Part shown: piece by piece, positions 40,235-50,700 of the stretch | Position numbering within the stretch: the stretch's first letter is position 1 | Layout of the letters: each line of letters opens with the position of its first letter | NCBI RefSeq assembly: GCF_041929345.1 | Contig: NZ_JBHFNQ010000255.1 | Coordinates: forward strand, 1 to 64,000 | Length of the DNA: 64,000 nucleotides | Source of the DNA: Floridanema aerugineum | GTDB taxonomy: Bacteria > Cyanobacteriota > Cyanobacteriia > Cyanobacteriales > Aerosakkonemataceae | Direction of reading: 5' to 3' | Program-made: the position numbers and the translations under genes | Notes under the pieces: model-generated | Seen by the model: the letters and a program-made list of their open reading frames with translations, nothing else | What the model was told of the DNA's origin: nothing | Databases searched by the model: none

Positions 40235-42109
40235 ATGAAAATTAAATTTATTGCAACCGTTGCTTTAGTTAGTTTAATATGTTTTGCTTGCGCTGTCGGT
40301 ATTCCAGTAAACAGTAAGTTACCTGTTAAACAAGATAATTATTTAGTAGCAAATCAGGTTAATTCAGCAAAGAATGATGAAGCTGCTTTTGCCCTTCGCA
40401 GTCTTGCCATTCGCCAAAAAATCGCCGCCCTAAATTTAGATGAGTTAGATGCTTGGTGGCGGAGAGAAAAGATTGGCGATCCTCATAAATACTTGTTACC
40501 TGTAATTTTAGCGCGGTTGAGTTTGGGGGATAAGTACGATCGCCAACACAGTTGGGATATCTTGCTAAATATGGATAAAGACCAATCCGATCTTTACCAT
40601 TTTCGCAGCGCTTTTGATATTCCAATTTACTTTTATTTTCGAGATAAAATGCCAGACAATGTAACAGCATCTTATCGGAGTATGCTGGAATCCCCTCGGA
40701 TTAAAGAGTGGTTAGAAACTGGTACAGAAAACCACATGATGATGCAAAGACTTTCTGGTTTAGCATTAATAGATGGTAGTGGATCGACAAATAGCGATCC
40801 GGCGACTGCTGCATCTATTGAAGCTTGGTTGCGTGCAGAAATTAATAAGTTTCTAACTATTGGACAAGGGGAATTTCACTCTTCTACTTATTATGGATAT
40901 AGCATTGGGGGCTTATTAAATCTTTACGACTTTGCCAAAACTCCCGAATTAAAAGAATTAGCTAAAGCTGCTTTAGATTGGTATGCTGCTAATATGGCGG
41001 TGCGCTTAAGTTGGGGAACTGCGGGAGGTGCAGAAAGTCGAGGTTTTGATCGCGGAACTTGGGATCAAAAAGAATTATCAGCTGTTGCTTGGATGTGGTG
41101 GGGAGATGATGTCAAAGTTGCCGAAAGAATGAGTAAAAATGTGGCACCATTGGCGTTACTTGCTGGTTTAAGTAGTTACCGTCCGCCAACAGAATTTAAA
41201 GCATTAGCTAGAAAAGAAATTCCTTTACCTTTTCAACTTTTAGCTAGTCATCCAGCATATTACAGCTATCATCTAGATAACCAATTTTGGGAAACTTTTT
41301 ATATTACTAATGACTACAGTTTATCTACTTTGCTAATACCGGGAAAATCCTATCAAGTTAAAGGCACAATTAATGCCCAATACGCAACTTATAAATTAGT
41401 AGTGCGTGACCCAAAAGGAGAAAAAAATGCTGTGATTAGTTTAGGGGGAACTTATCATAATTCAATGGCAACTGGGCGCAGTCCGGGAGATCAATATCTG
41501 CAAAAAGATGGTACTGTAATTTATCAATTGCGATTGAATGAACAGGATAAAAATGCTGGTGTACCTAACCGATCGCATTTAGTTTTACCTGCAACTTTTG
41601 GGGAACCAAAGCGATATAAATCTTGGTATATTTGGCGAATTTACGAAGTTTGGTTGTGTGTGCGTCCTTGGGGAGAAATGAGTTTACTTTCTCCTGTATC
41701 AACAAGTCGCCGGGAAAAAGATTATCAAGCTTTGGTGGCGAAAGGCGATCGCACTGCTTGGATTACGGATATAGCTAGAGTTAGCGATTATCCTGATTTT
41801 CAGCGTTTAACTGCGGCATTGGATCAAAGTGAAATTGGCGATCGAGAATGGGAAAGTCTCGGCAAATTGACATACAATAGTTTAGCAGGAAATCGTTTAG
41901 AAATGACCTATCAACCAGATCAAGGTATTGCTCGTGCTATTATTAATGGTCAAGAACGAATATTAAAAGATTGGTCAGTTTTAGAAAGTCCTTATTTGCG
42001 CGAAGGTTTAAAGACTGGAGTTTTAGAAATGTTTTCTTCTGGTAAAACTTGGCGTTTACGTAATACTTTAACTAGCCCAAAATGGGAGTTAATCTCAAAT
42101 TTAGGTTAA
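40235..42109 (+). CDS. Large exported protein of unknown function, possible alpha/alpha-toroid enzyme
   Basis: A 624-residue protein with an N-terminal signal (about 5-22; ICFAC may be a weak lipobox). The middle (about 150-330) is helical with conserved-looking aromatic and catalytic-like patches: TENHMMMQRLSGLALIDG, GEFHSSTYYGYSIGGLLNLYDFA and SWGTAGGAESRGFDRGTWD. The C-terminal half is beta-rich. A helical barrel followed by beta sheets, with an Asn-His pair and Tyr-rich motif, is the layout of several polysaccharide lyase families (AlgL/heparinase-like). I do not recognise the family; lyase activity is a hypothesis only. Confidence 0.5.
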   Translation: MKIKFIATVALVSLICFACAVGIPVNSKLPVKQDNYLVANQVNSAKNDEAAFALRSLAIRQKIAALNLDELDAWWRREKIGDPHKYLLPVILARLSLGDKYDRQHSWDILLNMDKDQSDLYHFRSAFDIPIYFYFRDKMPDNVTASYRSMLESPRIKEWLETGTENHMMMQRLSGLALIDGSGSTNSDPATAASIEAWLRAEINKFLTIGQGEFHSSTYYGYSIGGLLNLYDFAKTPELKELAKAALDWYAANMAVRLSWGTAGGAESRGFDRGTWDQKELSAVAWMWWGDDVKVAERMSKNVAPLALLAGLSSYRPPTEFKALARKEIPLPFQLLASHPAYYSYHLDNQFWETFYITNDYSLSTLLIPGKSYQVKGTINAQYATYKLVVRDPKGEKNAVISLGGTYHNSMATGRSPGDQYLQKDGTVIYQLRLNEQDKNAGVPNRSHLVLPATFGEPKRYKSWYIWRIYEVWLCVRPWGEMSLLSPVSTSRREKDYQALVAKGDRTAWITDIARVSDYPDFQRLTAALDQSEIGDREWESLGKLTYNSLAGNRLEMTYQPDQGIARAIINGQERILKDWSVLESPYLREGLKTGVLEMFSSGKTWRLRNTLTSPKWELISNLG

Positions 42110-42168
42110 GATCTTCTTTCTTCTTCTTTCTTTGCGTTCTTTGCGTTCTTTGCGGTTCCAAAAAAAAT

Positions 42169-43503
42169 TTATAAGGGTAATTTAATAGTAAAAGTGCTAC
42201 CTTTGTTTGGTTCACTTTGTAGTTGTATACTACCTTTGTGGGATTGAATGATTGCTTTGGCGATCGCTAATCCTAATCCCGCTCCGCCTGTGTGACGAGA
42301 GCGATCGCTATTGATGCGGTAGAAGCGATCGAAAATTCGTTTTTGTTCAGCAGTTGGAATACCAATACCTGTATCTTGAATCTGAATTAAAGCTTGATTG
42401 TCAATACTATCTAATATAACTGTTACTTGACCCTTAGCGGGAGTGTATTGAATAGCATTAATAATTAAGTTAGAAACTAAGCGATAAAGTTGTTCTTCAT
42501 TCCCCATAACATTGAGTGGATTATTGACTCGTATTTCAGCAGTTAAGCTTACCGATTTCGAGAGTGCTAAAGCGGCAAATTCCTCGACTAAATCGTTAAC
42601 AATATCATTGACAAAACAATTTTTAAATTGCTTTGGTGTAACTTGTTGTTCTAAACGAGCTAATAGTAACAAATCAGCGACTAACTGAATCAATCTTCGA
42701 TTTTGCCGACTAATTGTTTCGAGGATATCTTGGAATTCTTTTTCATCTAAATCAGGTAATGAATGTGCGGATTCTATTGTTGCTTGTGTTGCTGCTAAAG
42801 GTGTTCGCAACTCATGAGCAGCATCCGCTGTAAATTGTTGAATTTGCTGGTAAGATTGGTAAATTGGTTGCATTGCTAAACCAGCTAACCACCAACTAGA
42901 AACAGCTACTAAAACCAGGGTAGTGGGTAATCCCAATTTCATAATCCATTTCACATTATTCAGATAATGATTGAAATCTTTCAGACTTCTCCCGACTTGA
43001 AAGTAACCCCAATTCCGATGATCGCGAGTATGTAAAGTTATAGAAATTTGGTGATAAAAGTTGCCTTTACTATCTTTAAGGGTTTGCCATTTTTCCTTAT
43101 TTAATACTAAAGGTAATCCTTCTGGATGAGCACCTGCGATCGCAATCAACTGACCTGAAATATCAAAGAAACGGATATAATAATTTCCTTGATTTATGGC
43201 GCTAAGAATGTGACGATAAGAACTGGCTTTATTTGTCATGCAGCTAGATCCTGCTAAACAAAGATTTGGTAAAAGTTCCTCAACAATTGGTTCTAAAACT
43301 CCGGGTTGATTTAACTTTAATTCAATGCTGTCATGGAGAGTTCCTGCTACAGATTCTAACTCGCGATCGATCGCTACACGATGAGCATGAGCGATCGCTT
43401 CATACACACCAAATCCAGACAAACTTAAAATTATTCCCATCACTCCAGCATAAGATAAAGCCAAGCGAGTGCGAGTTCGGTTAAACAGTTTATTTTGATT
43501 CAT
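42169..43503 (-). CDS. rppB: Sensor histidine kinase, RppB/NrsS type
   Basis: 444 residues: TM1 (about 14-34), periplasmic sensor domain (about 35-185) with a Cys pair in LPNLCLAGSSCMT, TM2 (about 190-212), HisKA with FTADAAHELRTPLAATQAT, N box LIINAIQYTP, G1 QDTGIGIP and G2 GGAGLGLAIAK. It resembles the Synechocystis RppB/NrsS kinase, which senses redox or nickel. The partner regulator gene lies 132 nt upstream; the gap is filled by an inverted repeat. A heavy-metal RND system downstream is the probable target. Confidence 0.88.
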   Translation of the reverse strand: MNQNKLFNRTRTRLALSYAGVMGIILSLSGFGVYEAIAHAHRVAIDRELESVAGTLHDSIELKLNQPGVLEPIVEELLPNLCLAGSSCMTNKASSYRHILSAINQGNYYIRFFDISGQLIAIAGAHPEGLPLVLNKEKWQTLKDSKGNFYHQISITLHTRDHRNWGYFQVGRSLKDFNHYLNNVKWIMKLGLPTTLVLVAVSSWWLAGLAMQPIYQSYQQIQQFTADAAHELRTPLAATQATIESAHSLPDLDEKEFQDILETISRQNRRLIQLVADLLLLARLEQQVTPKQFKNCFVNDIVNDLVEEFAALALSKSVSLTAEIRVNNPLNVMGNEEQLYRLVSNLIINAIQYTPAKGQVTVILDSIDNQALIQIQDTGIGIPTAEQKRIFDRFYRINSDRSRHTGGAGLGLAIAKAIIQSHKGSIQLQSEPNKGSTFTIKLPL

Positions 43504-43527
43504 AATTAACTCAAGTTCCTAGTTTTA

Positions 43528-43603
43528 GATCCCCCATTATCCCCCTTAAAAAGGGGGACTTTCAATCCGGTTCCCCCCTGATTAAGGGGGGTTAGGGGGG
43601 ATC
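43528..43603. repeat. Poly-C/poly-G inverted repeat inside the two-component operon
   Basis: GATCCCCCATTATCCCCCTTAA pairs with TTAAGGGGGGTTAGGGGGGATC across the gap between rppA and rppB. A nested AAGGGGG hairpin is also present. As an mRNA hairpin it could lower rppB expression relative to rppA. Confidence 0.85.
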
Positions 43604-43635
43604 AAACCGACAATATTTGTAACTAACAAATTGCC

Positions 43636-44328
43636 TTAATTAGGGTTAAAACGATACCCCATACCATGTAAAGTTTCAATCAAATCAGGACAACCACTAG
43701 CAGCTAATTTGCGCCGCAACAAACGCACTTGCGCCGCCACAACATTACTAATAGGTTCTGCACTCATTTCCCACAACTGATTACGAATTTGATCGGTACT
43801 AAGAACAAAGCTAGGATGTTTCATAAAATATTCCAACAGTTGAAACTCTTTAGTAGTTAGAGAAATCACCTGCTTTTCGCCTTTAGTATTTTGAAAACAA
43901 ACAGTACGAGTGCTGTAATCTAAAGTTAAATTTCCCACTGTTAGTTTTTGGGGTTGGAGTTGAGGCGATCGCCTTTGCAGAGCCCGCAACCTTGCCAAAA
44001 GTTCTGCCATTCCGAAAGGTTTCACCAAATAATCATCAGCGCCAGCATCCAACCCAGCAACTTTATCTTGCTCATGATCTTTAGCTGTAAGCATTAAAAT
44101 TGGTAGGGGGTTGTGTTGCGATCGCACTTTTTTGCACAACTCTAATCCTGAGATTCCTGGTAGTAACCAATCAAAGATAGCCAGAGTATATTGAGTGTGT
44201 TCATCTGACAAATAATTCCCCGCTTCTATCCCATTTTGCACCCAATCAACCAGATACTTTTCCTGATGCAAAACCCGCTTAATCGCTGCACCTAAATCTG
44301 GCTCATCTTCGACTAACAGAACTCTCAT
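43636..44328 (-). CDS. rppA: OmpR-family response regulator, RppA/NrsR type
   Basis: 230 residues. Receiver domain: VEDEPDLG acidic pair, phospho-acceptor Asp in AIFDWLLPGISG, Thr in MLTAKDHEQDK, and Lys in YLVKPFGMAELLARL. The C-terminal winged helix shows LTTKEFQLLEYFMKHPSFVLS and VRLLRRKLAASGCPDLIETLHGMGYRF. It is first gene of the rppA-rppB unit. OmpR-class regulators bind direct repeats with 11-bp periodicity; two such repeats precede the RND efflux genes in this window. Confidence 0.9.
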   Translation of the reverse strand: MRVLLVEDEPDLGAAIKRVLHQEKYLVDWVQNGIEAGNYLSDEHTQYTLAIFDWLLPGISGLELCKKVRSQHNPLPILMLTAKDHEQDKVAGLDAGADDYLVKPFGMAELLARLRALQRRSPQLQPQKLTVGNLTLDYSTRTVCFQNTKGEKQVISLTTKEFQLLEYFMKHPSFVLSTDQIRNQLWEMSAEPISNVVAAQVRLLRRKLAASGCPDLIETLHGMGYRFNPN

Positions 44329-44467
44329 AAAATCAAAAACGATTTACTAATTAAAACTTCAGCGACAACTATCTTAATTCTAAGCCTCCTCTGCTAACTT
44401 TCAACGAGCAAATTGGATTATTTTATGAGAGCAAGGTGAACTGAAACTAACAGGAAACCCAGAATAA

Positions 44468-45988
44468 TTAAGCAAATAAACCACTAGCTGAGCCATATAA
44501 AATGTTAGTTGTACCGCCAATGCTGCCGAAAGGAGCGCCGATCGCCAAATCTGCAAAACCATCGTTGTTGAAATCACCAGCCGTTACACTGCTACCAAAG
44601 CGAGCGCTAGCCTGGGCCACACCTTGAACACCAGGAGAATCTTGAGTCCAGAGTTGATTCCCCATTGGCGTTAAGCCAGTACTTGAGCCATAGAGTATAT
44701 TCACTGCTCCCGCTGAATTAATTGTGCCAACATCTTCTTCAGGAACACCGATCGCCAGATCATCTCTCCCATCCCCGTTAAAGTCACCAACGGCTAAACT
44801 TGCGCCAAATTGGTCACTGTTTTCCGCCACTCCTGTAATATCAGTAATATCTTGATGCCAAATTTGGTTATTTGTAGGAGTTAAACCATCATTGGAACCA
44901 TAAAGCACATTCACTGCGCCAGCATTGAAGATTGAGCCAATATCTTCTCCGGGAGCGCCGATCGCCAAATCCTCTTTACCGTCGCCATTAAAGTCACCAA
45001 CGGCTAAACTTTGACCAAAAACATCTCCAGCCTCAGCAGCACCTTCAACATTTGTACTATTTTGATGCCAGATTTGGTTATTTGTTGCACTTAAACCACT
45101 ATTGGAACCATAGAGTACATTTACCGCACCCGTAGCGGAAGTAGAACCGAGATCTTCTCCCGGAACACCAACTGCTAAATCATCTCTACCATCACCATTA
45201 AAATCACCCGATGCCAAACTATTACCAAAAGTATCTCCTGCTTCCGCAGCACCTTCAATATTGGAACTATTTTGATGCCAGATTTCGTCAGCTGTGTCAG
45301 TTAAGCCACTAGCGGAGCCATAGAGTACATTGACTGCGCCAGCATTGAAAATCGAACCGATTTCTTCTAAGGGAACACCGATCGCCAAATCATCTCTACC
45401 ATCCCCATTGAAATCTCCGGTTGTCAGGCTAGAACCAAATTGATCGTTCGCTTCCGCAGCACCTTCAACATTTGAACTATTTTGAGTCCAGATGTCGTCA
45501 GCTGTGTCAGTTAAGCCAGTAGTCGAGCCATAGAGCACATTTACTGCGCCAGCATTGGAGTTAGAGCCAACACTTTCTCCGGGAACACCGATCGCTAAAT
45601 CGTCTCTACCATCGCCATTAAAGTCACCCGATGCTAAACTTTGACCAAAGCCGTCTCCTGTCTCAGGGACACCTTCAATATTTGGAGTTTCTTGAGTCCA
45701 AATTTGATTACCCGATCCAGTTAAACTGGTAGCCGAGCCATACAGAGCATTTACTGCACCAGCATTGACGATCGAGTTAGAGTTAGAGTCAACATCTTCT
45801 CCGGGAACACCGATCGCTAAATCATCTCTACCATCACCATTAAAGTCACCTGAACTTAAACTTCGACCAAAGCTGTCTCCTGCTTCAGCAACACCTTCAA
45901 TACTAGGAGAGTCTTGAGTCCAAATTTGGTCATCAAGTGGGATGATCAAGTCGTCGAGTGCAAAACTTGTTTCTACGATGTCCATCAT
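44468..45988 (-). CDS. FG-GAP repeat (integrin-alpha-like) beta-propeller protein
   Basis: About 506 residues from ATG 45988 (MMDIVETSFALDDLIIP), which has GGAG 8 nt upstream; an ATG 21 nt earlier lacks one. Seven tandem repeats of 65-70 residues follow, each with FG-SL--GDFNGDGRDDLAIGVPGE, the calcium-binding DxNxDGxxD loop, and a (Q)IW(T/H)Q strand, predicting a seven-bladed propeller. No Sec signal; a short acidic leader suggests another export route. The DNA repeats (about 190-200 nt) are very similar to each other, so blades are recently duplicated. The likely role is surface adhesion or matrix binding. Confidence 0.9.
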   Translation of the reverse strand: MMDIVETSFALDDLIIPLDDQIWTQDSPSIEGVAEAGDSFGRSLSSGDFNGDGRDDLAIGVPGEDVDSNSNSIVNAGAVNALYGSATSLTGSGNQIWTQETPNIEGVPETGDGFGQSLASGDFNGDGRDDLAIGVPGESVGSNSNAGAVNVLYGSTTGLTDTADDIWTQNSSNVEGAAEANDQFGSSLTTGDFNGDGRDDLAIGVPLEEIGSIFNAGAVNVLYGSASGLTDTADEIWHQNSSNIEGAAEAGDTFGNSLASGDFNGDGRDDLAVGVPGEDLGSTSATGAVNVLYGSNSGLSATNNQIWHQNSTNVEGAAEAGDVFGQSLAVGDFNGDGKEDLAIGAPGEDIGSIFNAGAVNVLYGSNDGLTPTNNQIWHQDITDITGVAENSDQFGASLAVGDFNGDGRDDLAIGVPEEDVGTINSAGAVNILYGSSTGLTPMGNQLWTQDSPGVQGVAQASARFGSSVTAGDFNNDGFADLAIGAPFGSIGGTTNILYGSASGLFA

Positions 45989-46133
45989 ATATTCTCCAAA
46001 AACCGTCAAAAATTTGCAGTTTTATGACTTACGCAACTTTTGCTAAAGCGTAAAAAATTGAAAAAGATGCCTTAATAGTGGCAAGCCATCAACCAGAAAT
46101 CTTGCTTGTTTTTGCTGTTTTTACACGAACTTG

Positions 46134-47027
46134 CTAGGAATTGAGAAAAGTTCCCGGTGTGACACCAGTTAACCGTTTAAAGTGGCGGTGAAGATGACTT
46201 TGATGGTTAAAACCACAGGCGATCGCAGTTTCAGCAATACTCAACTTACCGCGTTTTAATAGTTGTTTAGCTCGTTCTACTCGCTGTTGAATCACATATT
46301 GATGTGGACTTAAACCAGTAGATTGTTTGAACAATCGGCAAAAATGATAGCGACTGATGTTGAGATGATTTGCGATCGCATCCAAAGAAATATCCTGTGT
46401 TAAATGAGCGTCGATATAATCAATTACTTTTCTTAGCTGCTGTTTTGGTAAACCCCCAGCATACTCTCGAACTAAAGCCTTTTGAATTGAGTAATTTTGC
46501 AAAAGATGAACAGCCAAAAACGTCGCAGCCGATTCAACATAAAGACGGCTATCTGAATCATTAGTTCTCAGCTGTTCCTGAAGTTTCAATCCCATTTGAT
46601 AAATTAAAGCATCTTGCGTAATCAAATGAAGTGACATTTCATATTGATCGGTATCCAATAACTCTACAGCATGACTGCTTAGTAATTCATCCTCTAAACT
46701 AAGCATCAAAATGTTAGCATCTCTATTCCAACGAATTATTTGAGGAGTGTCAATTGGACAAAGCCCAACAGCACCCGTAAACATTAAACCTTTTTCGAGA
46801 TGCCGATCCACAATTCTTTCTATCTGAAAAGTCTGACCAAGATTAATAGTGATAGCAAACTGTTTAAGAGAATATTCAGAAGTTTCCCCTGGTGGTAGGT
46901 AGTGCTGTTCTAAACTAATCCCACTCCACATTTTCCCGCTGCTAGAAAGCTTGGGTGGTTTGATGAAAAGTTGTGGCAAGGCATTTTCGCTGTTTATACC
47001 AATATCTGGTAATTTTTTGCCTGACAT
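46134..47027 (-). CDS. AraC family transcriptional regulator
   Basis: 297 residues. The N-terminal cupin-like sensor part (about 1-165) is followed by the AraC double HTH: DISLDAIANHLNISRYHFCRLFKQSTGLSPHQYV and SIAETAIACGFNHQSHLHRHFKRLTGVTPGTF. The ligand is unknown. It stands between the FG-GAP gene (145 nt away, same strand) and the RND-associated lipoprotein, so it may control either. Confidence 0.93.
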   Translation of the reverse strand: MSGKKLPDIGINSENALPQLFIKPPKLSSSGKMWSGISLEQHYLPPGETSEYSLKQFAITINLGQTFQIERIVDRHLEKGLMFTGAVGLCPIDTPQIIRWNRDANILMLSLEDELLSSHAVELLDTDQYEMSLHLITQDALIYQMGLKLQEQLRTNDSDSRLYVESAATFLAVHLLQNYSIQKALVREYAGGLPKQQLRKVIDYIDAHLTQDISLDAIANHLNISRYHFCRLFKQSTGLSPHQYVIQQRVERAKQLLKRGKLSIAETAIACGFNHQSHLHRHFKRLTGVTPGTFLNS

Positions 47028-47129
47028 CCTTTACCTCCTACCAGTAATCGATTTTGTTATTTTAGCTAATTGGTAGAAACAGCACATTAATCTTATGACT
47101 TATTTATTCATCATCAAATCAATCAGAAT

Positions 47130-47627
47130 TTACCGATTAAAACTAAACCGTCCGTCTACCTTTTTACCGTCAATATCCGAAGTAATTTTCACATTATACT
47201 GACCCGGTGCCGTTTCAGAAAGTACAGCTGCATAGTGTTTTCCTTGAGCATCATAAGTGAGAGGAATACTCTTTTGAGTTCCATCAGGCAATTGAACTTG
47301 AGCCACTACTTTAGCATTAGGAATAGCTTCGTGATTGTCACCTTTTTGTAAATAGAAATCCAGATGAACACTCTTACTTTCCTTAAGTGGAACAAACTCT
47401 AAATGATAAGGCCCGGACTCGACAACTTGACCACCTTTTAAAGGTGTTGCTGCATGACCAGAAGACTCAGTTTTAGTAACATTAGTTTGTTGTGCAGTTG
47501 ACTCAGGTGAACTTGCACTTGTTGGACTACTCTCTGGGCTTGTAGCTTGGTTATTATTACTACAGCCTTCTAACAAAATCAAACTTAAGCTGCCTATAAC
47601 TATTAACAAAGATTTGACAGGCTTCAT
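47130..47627 (-). CDS. Lipoprotein associated with the RND efflux system
   Basis: 165 residues with lipobox LLEGC (Cys 22), a Ser/Thr/Pro-rich linker (about 25-60) and a beta domain containing GGQVVESGPYHLEFVPLKESKSVHLDFYL and APGQYNVKITSDIDGKKVDGRFSF, similar in layout to FixH/YtkA-like immunoglobulin-type domains found beside copper and other metal efflux genes. It lies downstream of the RND pump gene on the same strand, with a 70-nt inverted repeat in the gap. A periplasmic metal-handling role is inferred. Confidence 0.65.
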   Translation of the reverse strand: MKPVKSLLIVIGSLSLILLEGCSNNNQATSPESSPTSASSPESTAQQTNVTKTESSGHAATPLKGGQVVESGPYHLEFVPLKESKSVHLDFYLQKGDNHEAIPNAKVVAQVQLPDGTQKSIPLTYDAQGKHYAAVLSETAPGQYNVKITSDIDGKKVDGRFSFNR

Positions 47628-47682
47628 GGTTTTTGCTCCTAAAATAAAACAATTGAACCTTTAATACTCTCTTCTTCTTCTT

Positions 47683-47752
47683 CTTTGCGCTCTTTGCGTT
47701 CTTTGCGGTTTAAAAAATTTTGAAACCGCAAAGGACGCAAAGGACGCGAAGG
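47683..47752. repeat. Inverted repeat of CTTTGCG heptamers
   Basis: CTTTGCGCTCTTTGCGTTC and its near-complement lie on either side of TTTAAAAAATTTT. A related CTTTGCGTTCTTTGCG array is at about 42137-42155. It lies between the RND pump gene and the lipoprotein gene and could form a long hairpin. Confidence 0.8.
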
Positions 47753-47777
47753 AAAGAGAAAGAGATAAGCTATTTCA

Positions 47778-50700
47778 TCAGACCTTAACTTTATCACTGA
47801 TAATCACCTTATCCTCTTGCTGATTTGGTTTCGGGATTAATAATTTACCAAACTGAGAATAAAGTGCTGGGAGAACTAATAAAGTTAATGCTGTTGAAGT
47901 AAATAATCCACCCAAAACGACGATCGCAAGCGGTTGTAAAATTTCTTTCCCTGGCCCTCCTTCTACTACTAAAGGTATTAACCCCAAAGCTGAAGTTAAA
48001 GCGGTCATTAAAATAGCATTAAGCCGTTCCATTGAACCTTTGACTATGGCATCTTTTGCAGGCATTCCTTCGGCAAACTTGGTATTGTAGTTATCTACTA
48101 ATAACAAACCATTGCGGGTAGCTACGCCAAATAATGTCACAAAGCCAACTAAGGAAGCTACAGAAATCACGCTTCCAGTCAAAGCTACAGAAACAATTCC
48201 TCCTACCAATCCGATCGGTAAATTAATCATAATCATTGCTGTTGAAGCAATGGATTTAACCGAAAGGTACATCAAGACGGTAATGATAATAAAGGCGATC
48301 GCACTAAACACCAAAATATTTTGTGAAGCTCTTTGTTCGGCTTCAAATTGACCTCCATACTGAATAAAGTAACCAAAATGGACTTGAACATTTTGCTTAA
48401 CTTTGGCTTGAATTTCATTCACAACCGATCGCAAATCTCTCCCTTTAGCATTAGCAGAAACAACAATCAACCGAGAAACATTTTCGCGGTTAATTGTATT
48501 TGGGCCAGTCCCGTATTGCACCCTAGCGACTTGAGCTAGAGGAATTTTATTACCTGTCGGAGTATCAACTAATAAGTTTTGAATTGTTTCTAAATTATTG
48601 CGAGCTTCTGGCTTCAGCCAGACAACTAAATCAAAGGTTTGTTGTCCTTCCAAAACTTGAGAAACTACTTGCCCATTCAAAGAAGTTTCAATAATTTCTG
48701 ATAATTCTCCGACATTTAAACCGTATCTGCCAGCAGCTTGGCGATCGAACTTTACTTGTATTTGTTGAATCGGTACTTGTGGCTCAAGTTGCAAATCTAC
48801 AATTCCTGCAACTGTTTTCATTTGCTCCTCAACTTTGGCACCAATTTCTCGCAGCTGCTCTAAATCAGAACCAAATATTTTTACAGCAATTTGACTCCTC
48901 ACACCGGATAAAACCTCATCCATCCTGTGAGAAATAAACCCGCCGATATTGGGTACTACTCCGGGTAATTTGGCAAATTCTTCTCGCAGCAATTCTAAAG
49001 TTTTTGTCCGGTTTTTCATTCCCGCTTCGCTAATACCCATATCGATGTGCGCTGAATTTACTCCCGCTGCATCGCTGTCTCCTGGGGCACGTCCAGAACG
49101 CACTTGAACATAATCAAAATTAGGGTCTTTTTTTAGCGCATCTTCGATCGCAAATGCCGCACTATTTGTCGCCTCAAGAGATACGCCGGGATAGAGAAGG
49201 ATGGTATTAACTAATGTTTGTTCTTGAAACTCAGGTAAGAACGATCGACCAAATGAAGGTAAAATAATTAATGCTGCCACCATTGCCGCACTAGCCAAAC
49301 TTAAAATAATGCCTGAATGACGCATCGAAAAATTTAAAAAGAAACTATAAACTCGCTTGGCAAATCTCGGCAACCAAGGTTCTCTTACTCTCATTTTTTT
49401 GCTAGGTAAAATGATGGCACACAATGCTGGAGAAATCAGCAAAGATTCCAGACTAGAAATTACCACAACTACCAGATAAGTAATTCCCATTGGTGTAAAA
49501 ATTCGACCTTCTACACCGGGCAATGTAAAAATTGGTGAGAAGACGACAATGCCAATTACTGTCGCACCAATTAAAGAGTCGCGGACTTCATTGCTGCCAT
49601 CAAAAATCACATCCATTATTGGGCGGGGATTAAGAGATAGTTTATTTTCTCTCAAGTTGCGGTAGGTGTTTTCGGCATAAACGATCGCATCATCAATGGC
49701 TGTACCAATTGCCACTGACAAGCCGCCCAAAGTCATCGTATTTAAACCCAATCCCACCCAAGACATGAATAACAATGCGATTAGCCAAGTGAGAAAGAAA
49801 TCCAACAAAACTACCGTAAGAGTTCGCCAATTCATCAAAAATGGAATCAGGATTACAGCAACAATAATGCTGCCTTCAACTAATGCCGATCGCACATTTT
49901 CCACCGAAGATTTAATATATTCTTCCTGCCGAAATGTGACAGTAAATTTAATATCTTTGAGAAGAGATTGTTGAACTTCTTTCATTGCCGCTTCTACCGC
50001 CCTCGTCACAGTGGGAGTATCAGCATTAGGCTGTCTATTTACCAACACAACAACAGATTTTTGACCGTTTAAACTACCATCACCTCGCTTAATAGCCGCA
50101 CCAATTTGCACATCTGCCACATCAGCAATTCTGACGGGCGTTCCTTGACGCGAAGTAATAGCAGAATATTTCAAATCTTCCAAAGCTTCAATTCGCCCAA
50201 CTCCTCTAATTAAAGTTTCTTTATCAGGTGTGATTAAATAGCCACCAGGAGCGTTAGTATTAGCTGCTTCTACTGCTTTTGTGACATCCTGCAACGACAC
50301 ATCAAAAGCTTTCAACTTTGCGGGATCAACTAATACTTGATATTGCCGCACATCGCCACCATAAGCTACAACTTGCGCGACACCGGGAACAGCTAAAAGG
50401 CGATTTGTTACTTGCCAATCAACAATGCGCCGCACTTCCATTAAAGGTGTAGTTTCGGAAGTAAAAGCATAAGTAAGAATGGTGCCAACAGGAGAGGTAG
50501 TTGGCGAAAGTTGCGGTGTTTCCACAGCTTTTGGCAATTTGCTCATCGCTTGCTGCAATCGTTCTGTCACCAATTGCCGAGCTTGATAAATGTCGGTTCC
50601 CCAGTCAAAGATGACTTTCACAACTGAAATTCCTACAGCTGAAGAGGAACGCACTGCTGTTACCCCCGGCGTTCCGTTAATTGCACTCTCAATGAGTAAT

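Noticed and set aside
44500..45960. Regular repeats of about 190 nt considered as a CRISPR or satellite array
   Set aside because: They encode FG-GAP blades in one continuous reading frame.
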